This document shows, piece by piece, positions 24,393-24,855 of a stretch of 24,855 nt of DNA. Below the pieces are notes generated by a model that worked only from the letters and a program-made list of their open reading frames with translations, did no database searches and was not told the DNA's origin. A program made the position numbers and the translations under genes. The stretch lies in contig CALFNW010000125.1 in assembly GCA_937902275.1 (NCBI GenBank), forward strand, positions 1 to 24,855, in the 5' to 3' direction. Source of the DNA: UBA4717 sp002404395. GTDB taxonomy: Bacteria > Bacillota > Clostridia > Oscillospirales > CAG-272. Numbering within the stretch: the first letter of the stretch is position 1; each line of letters starts with the position of its first letter.

Positions 24393-24417
24393 AAATTTCG
24401 CGCGTTGCGCTGAATTT
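24393..24417 (-). other. Middle leader hairpin
   Basis: GCGC, loop AAC, GCGC flanked by AATTT/AAATT-type arms with small bulges, between the 5' hairpin and the attenuator. It may compete with or aid folding of the neighbouring hairpins. Support is moderate because the GC part is only four pairs. Confidence 0.35.
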
Positions 24418-24447
24418 CGTGCTGAAGTCAACCTATCTTGGAGTGAT

Positions 24448-24469
24448 GGAAACGCCTCAGGCGATTTCC
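24448..24469 (-). other. 5'-end hairpin of the leader transcript
   Basis: Minus-strand GGAAATCGCC, loop TGA, GGCGTTTCC: stems GGAAA/TTTCC and CGCC/GGCG with a one-base bulge. It begins where transcription from the promoter at 24476-24505 would begin, so the mRNA would start in a stable hairpin. Such structures protect 5' ends or serve as loading sites for antitermination proteins of the NusG family. Confidence 0.5.
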
Positions 24470-24475
24470 TATACT

Positions 24476-24505
24476 ATAATAGCACATTTTGTCGCGCGGT
24501 GTCAA
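24476..24505 (-). promoter_or_regulatory. Strong sigma-A promoter of the leftward polysaccharide operon
   Basis: Minus-strand -35 TTGACA (24505-24500, perfect), 18-bp spacer, extended -10 TGCTATTAT (TATTAT at 24481-24476). It is the best promoter in the window and points into the dehydratase gene. The predicted leader is about 160 nt and holds three hairpins. Confidence 0.7.
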
Positions 24506-24628
24506 GGTTATTCTCCCTGAAAGGTGACATTTCGGCAAAATCTACAAGGTTTTGCAGGTTTTACGGGGAAATTTTCGCTGATTAGGGGGGTGGTGCTGCT
24601 TTCCTCAGAAATGATAAAAGAAAATTTC

Positions 24629-24754
24629 GCCGCAGGCGATGTTAAACTCGCCGTAGGCGATGTTTTACTTGCCGCAGGCGATGTTTTACTTGCCGCAGGC
24701 GATGTTAAACTCGCCGCAGGCGATGTTTTACTTGCCGTAGGCAATGTTTTAGTG
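24629..24754 (+). repeat. Six tandem 21-bp repeats
   Basis: Each unit reads GCCGYAGGCGATGTT followed by AAACTC or TTTACTT-type ends. Units start at 24629, 24650, 24671, 24692, 24713 and 24734. Two end AAACTC, three end TTTACTT and the last is degenerate (GGCAATG, TTTAGTG). Where CTC precedes GCC, the sequence TCGCC-GCA-GGCGA forms a small dyad. The length of 21 bp keeps a reading frame open on both strands, but no ribosome site supports a protein. It lies upstream of the promoter of the leftward operon. Confidence 0.85.
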
Positions 24755-24794
24755 CCAATGCGCCGCGCCCGCGCGGCTCGTCGGCGGAGGGGGT

Positions 24795-24824
24795 GCTACT
24801 TTTCTCCGGCAGGAGAAAAGTAGC
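24795..24824. repeat. Perfect palindrome with 13-bp arms
   Basis: GCTACTTTTCTCC, loop GGCA, GGAGAAAAGTAGC. No mismatch. It is followed by GCAAAAGAGTGCTTTCCGCA and preceded by GC-rich sequence (24763-24790). With the neighbouring 21-bp repeats it looks like a dispersed intergenic element of the genome. It could also act as a terminator for a gene beyond the right edge, but no T-run is present. No gene is visible in 24507-24855. Confidence 0.75.
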
Positions 24825-24855
24825 GCAAAAGAGTGCTTTCCGCAAGGGCGGGCGT

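Noticed and set aside
24358..24585. Small plus-strand gene starting ATGAGGAGG
   Set aside because: Its start lies in the stem of the attenuator hairpin and it runs against the promoter region; no family resemblance.
24629..24754. CRISPR array
   Set aside because: The units are directly adjacent with no unique spacers, and no cas gene is in the window.
24524..24823. 99-residue repetitive protein (GDVKLA/GDVLLA repeats) on the plus strand
   Set aside because: The frame is open only because the repeat length is a multiple of three; the opposite strand is open too, no ribosome site is present and the tail runs into a palindrome.

Overview
The window looks like a chromosomal segment from a Gram-positive, low-to-mid GC Firmicute, probably a gut Clostridium-class bacterium of the Oscillospiraceae/Ruminococcaceae type. 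The reasons are strong AGGAG/GGAGG ribosome-binding sites, a FeoB-associated Cys-rich mini-protein next to a FeoB C-terminus, a YkvI-type transporter and dispersed GC-dyad repeats. This placement is an inference from gene style; no taxonomic marker is present. Nearly the whole window is a surface-polysaccharide (capsule/EPS) locus of the Wzx/Wzy type.

Layout. (1) 1-493, rightward: the C-terminal tail of FeoB and a 53-residue Cys-rich membrane partner, the end of a ferrous-iron uptake operon. (2) 644-5358, rightward: a four-gene precursor operon with its own promoter. It encodes a UDP-glucose 6-dehydrogenase fused to an N-terminal XRE-type helix-turn-helix, a galacturonokinase-like GHMP kinase, a sugar-1-phosphate nucleotidyltransferase and a UDP-glucuronate 4-epimerase-like SDR. 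Together they could make UDP-GlcA and UDP-GalA de novo from UDP-Glc and also salvage free GalA. (3) 24505 down to 5399, leftward and convergent with (2): a 15-gene assembly operon. Its order of transcription is UDP-GlcNAc 4,6-dehydratase, PIG-L deacetylase, initiating sugar-phosphate transferase, ATP-grasp ligase, YkvI-like transporter, a second ATP-grasp ligase, SDR epimerase/reductase, GT4, pyruvyl transferase, FrhB-like FeS flavoprotein, GT4-like, Wzy polymerase, pyruvyl transferase-FrhB fusion, GT4 and Wzx flippase. (4) 24507-24855: no gene, but six 21-bp tandem repeats and a perfect 13-bp-arm palindrome.

How the genes may work together. The dehydratase plus the SDR could supply a 6-deoxy-HexNAc nucleotide sugar that the PglC-like enzyme loads onto undecaprenyl phosphate. 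Three glycosyltransferases then extend it, some with the uronic acids from operon (2), Wzx flips the unit and Wzy polymerises it. Decoration is unusually rich: two pyruvyl transferase domains, each paired with an FrhB-type redox domain (once fused, once as neighbouring genes), and two paralogous ATP-grasp ligases flanking an amino-acid-type transporter.

Most notable for a second look: the pyruvyl transferase/FrhB pairing in split and fused forms; the HTH-UDP-glucose dehydrogenase fusion; the galacturonate-salvage cassette; and the leftward leader RNA, where a near-consensus promoter is followed by hairpins including an intrinsic-terminator-like attenuator about 40 nt before the first gene. 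The central part (about 5.4-15 kb) is visibly more AT-rich than the flanking genes, as expected for an exchangeable serotype core. No tRNA, rRNA, CRISPR array or insertion sequence was seen.
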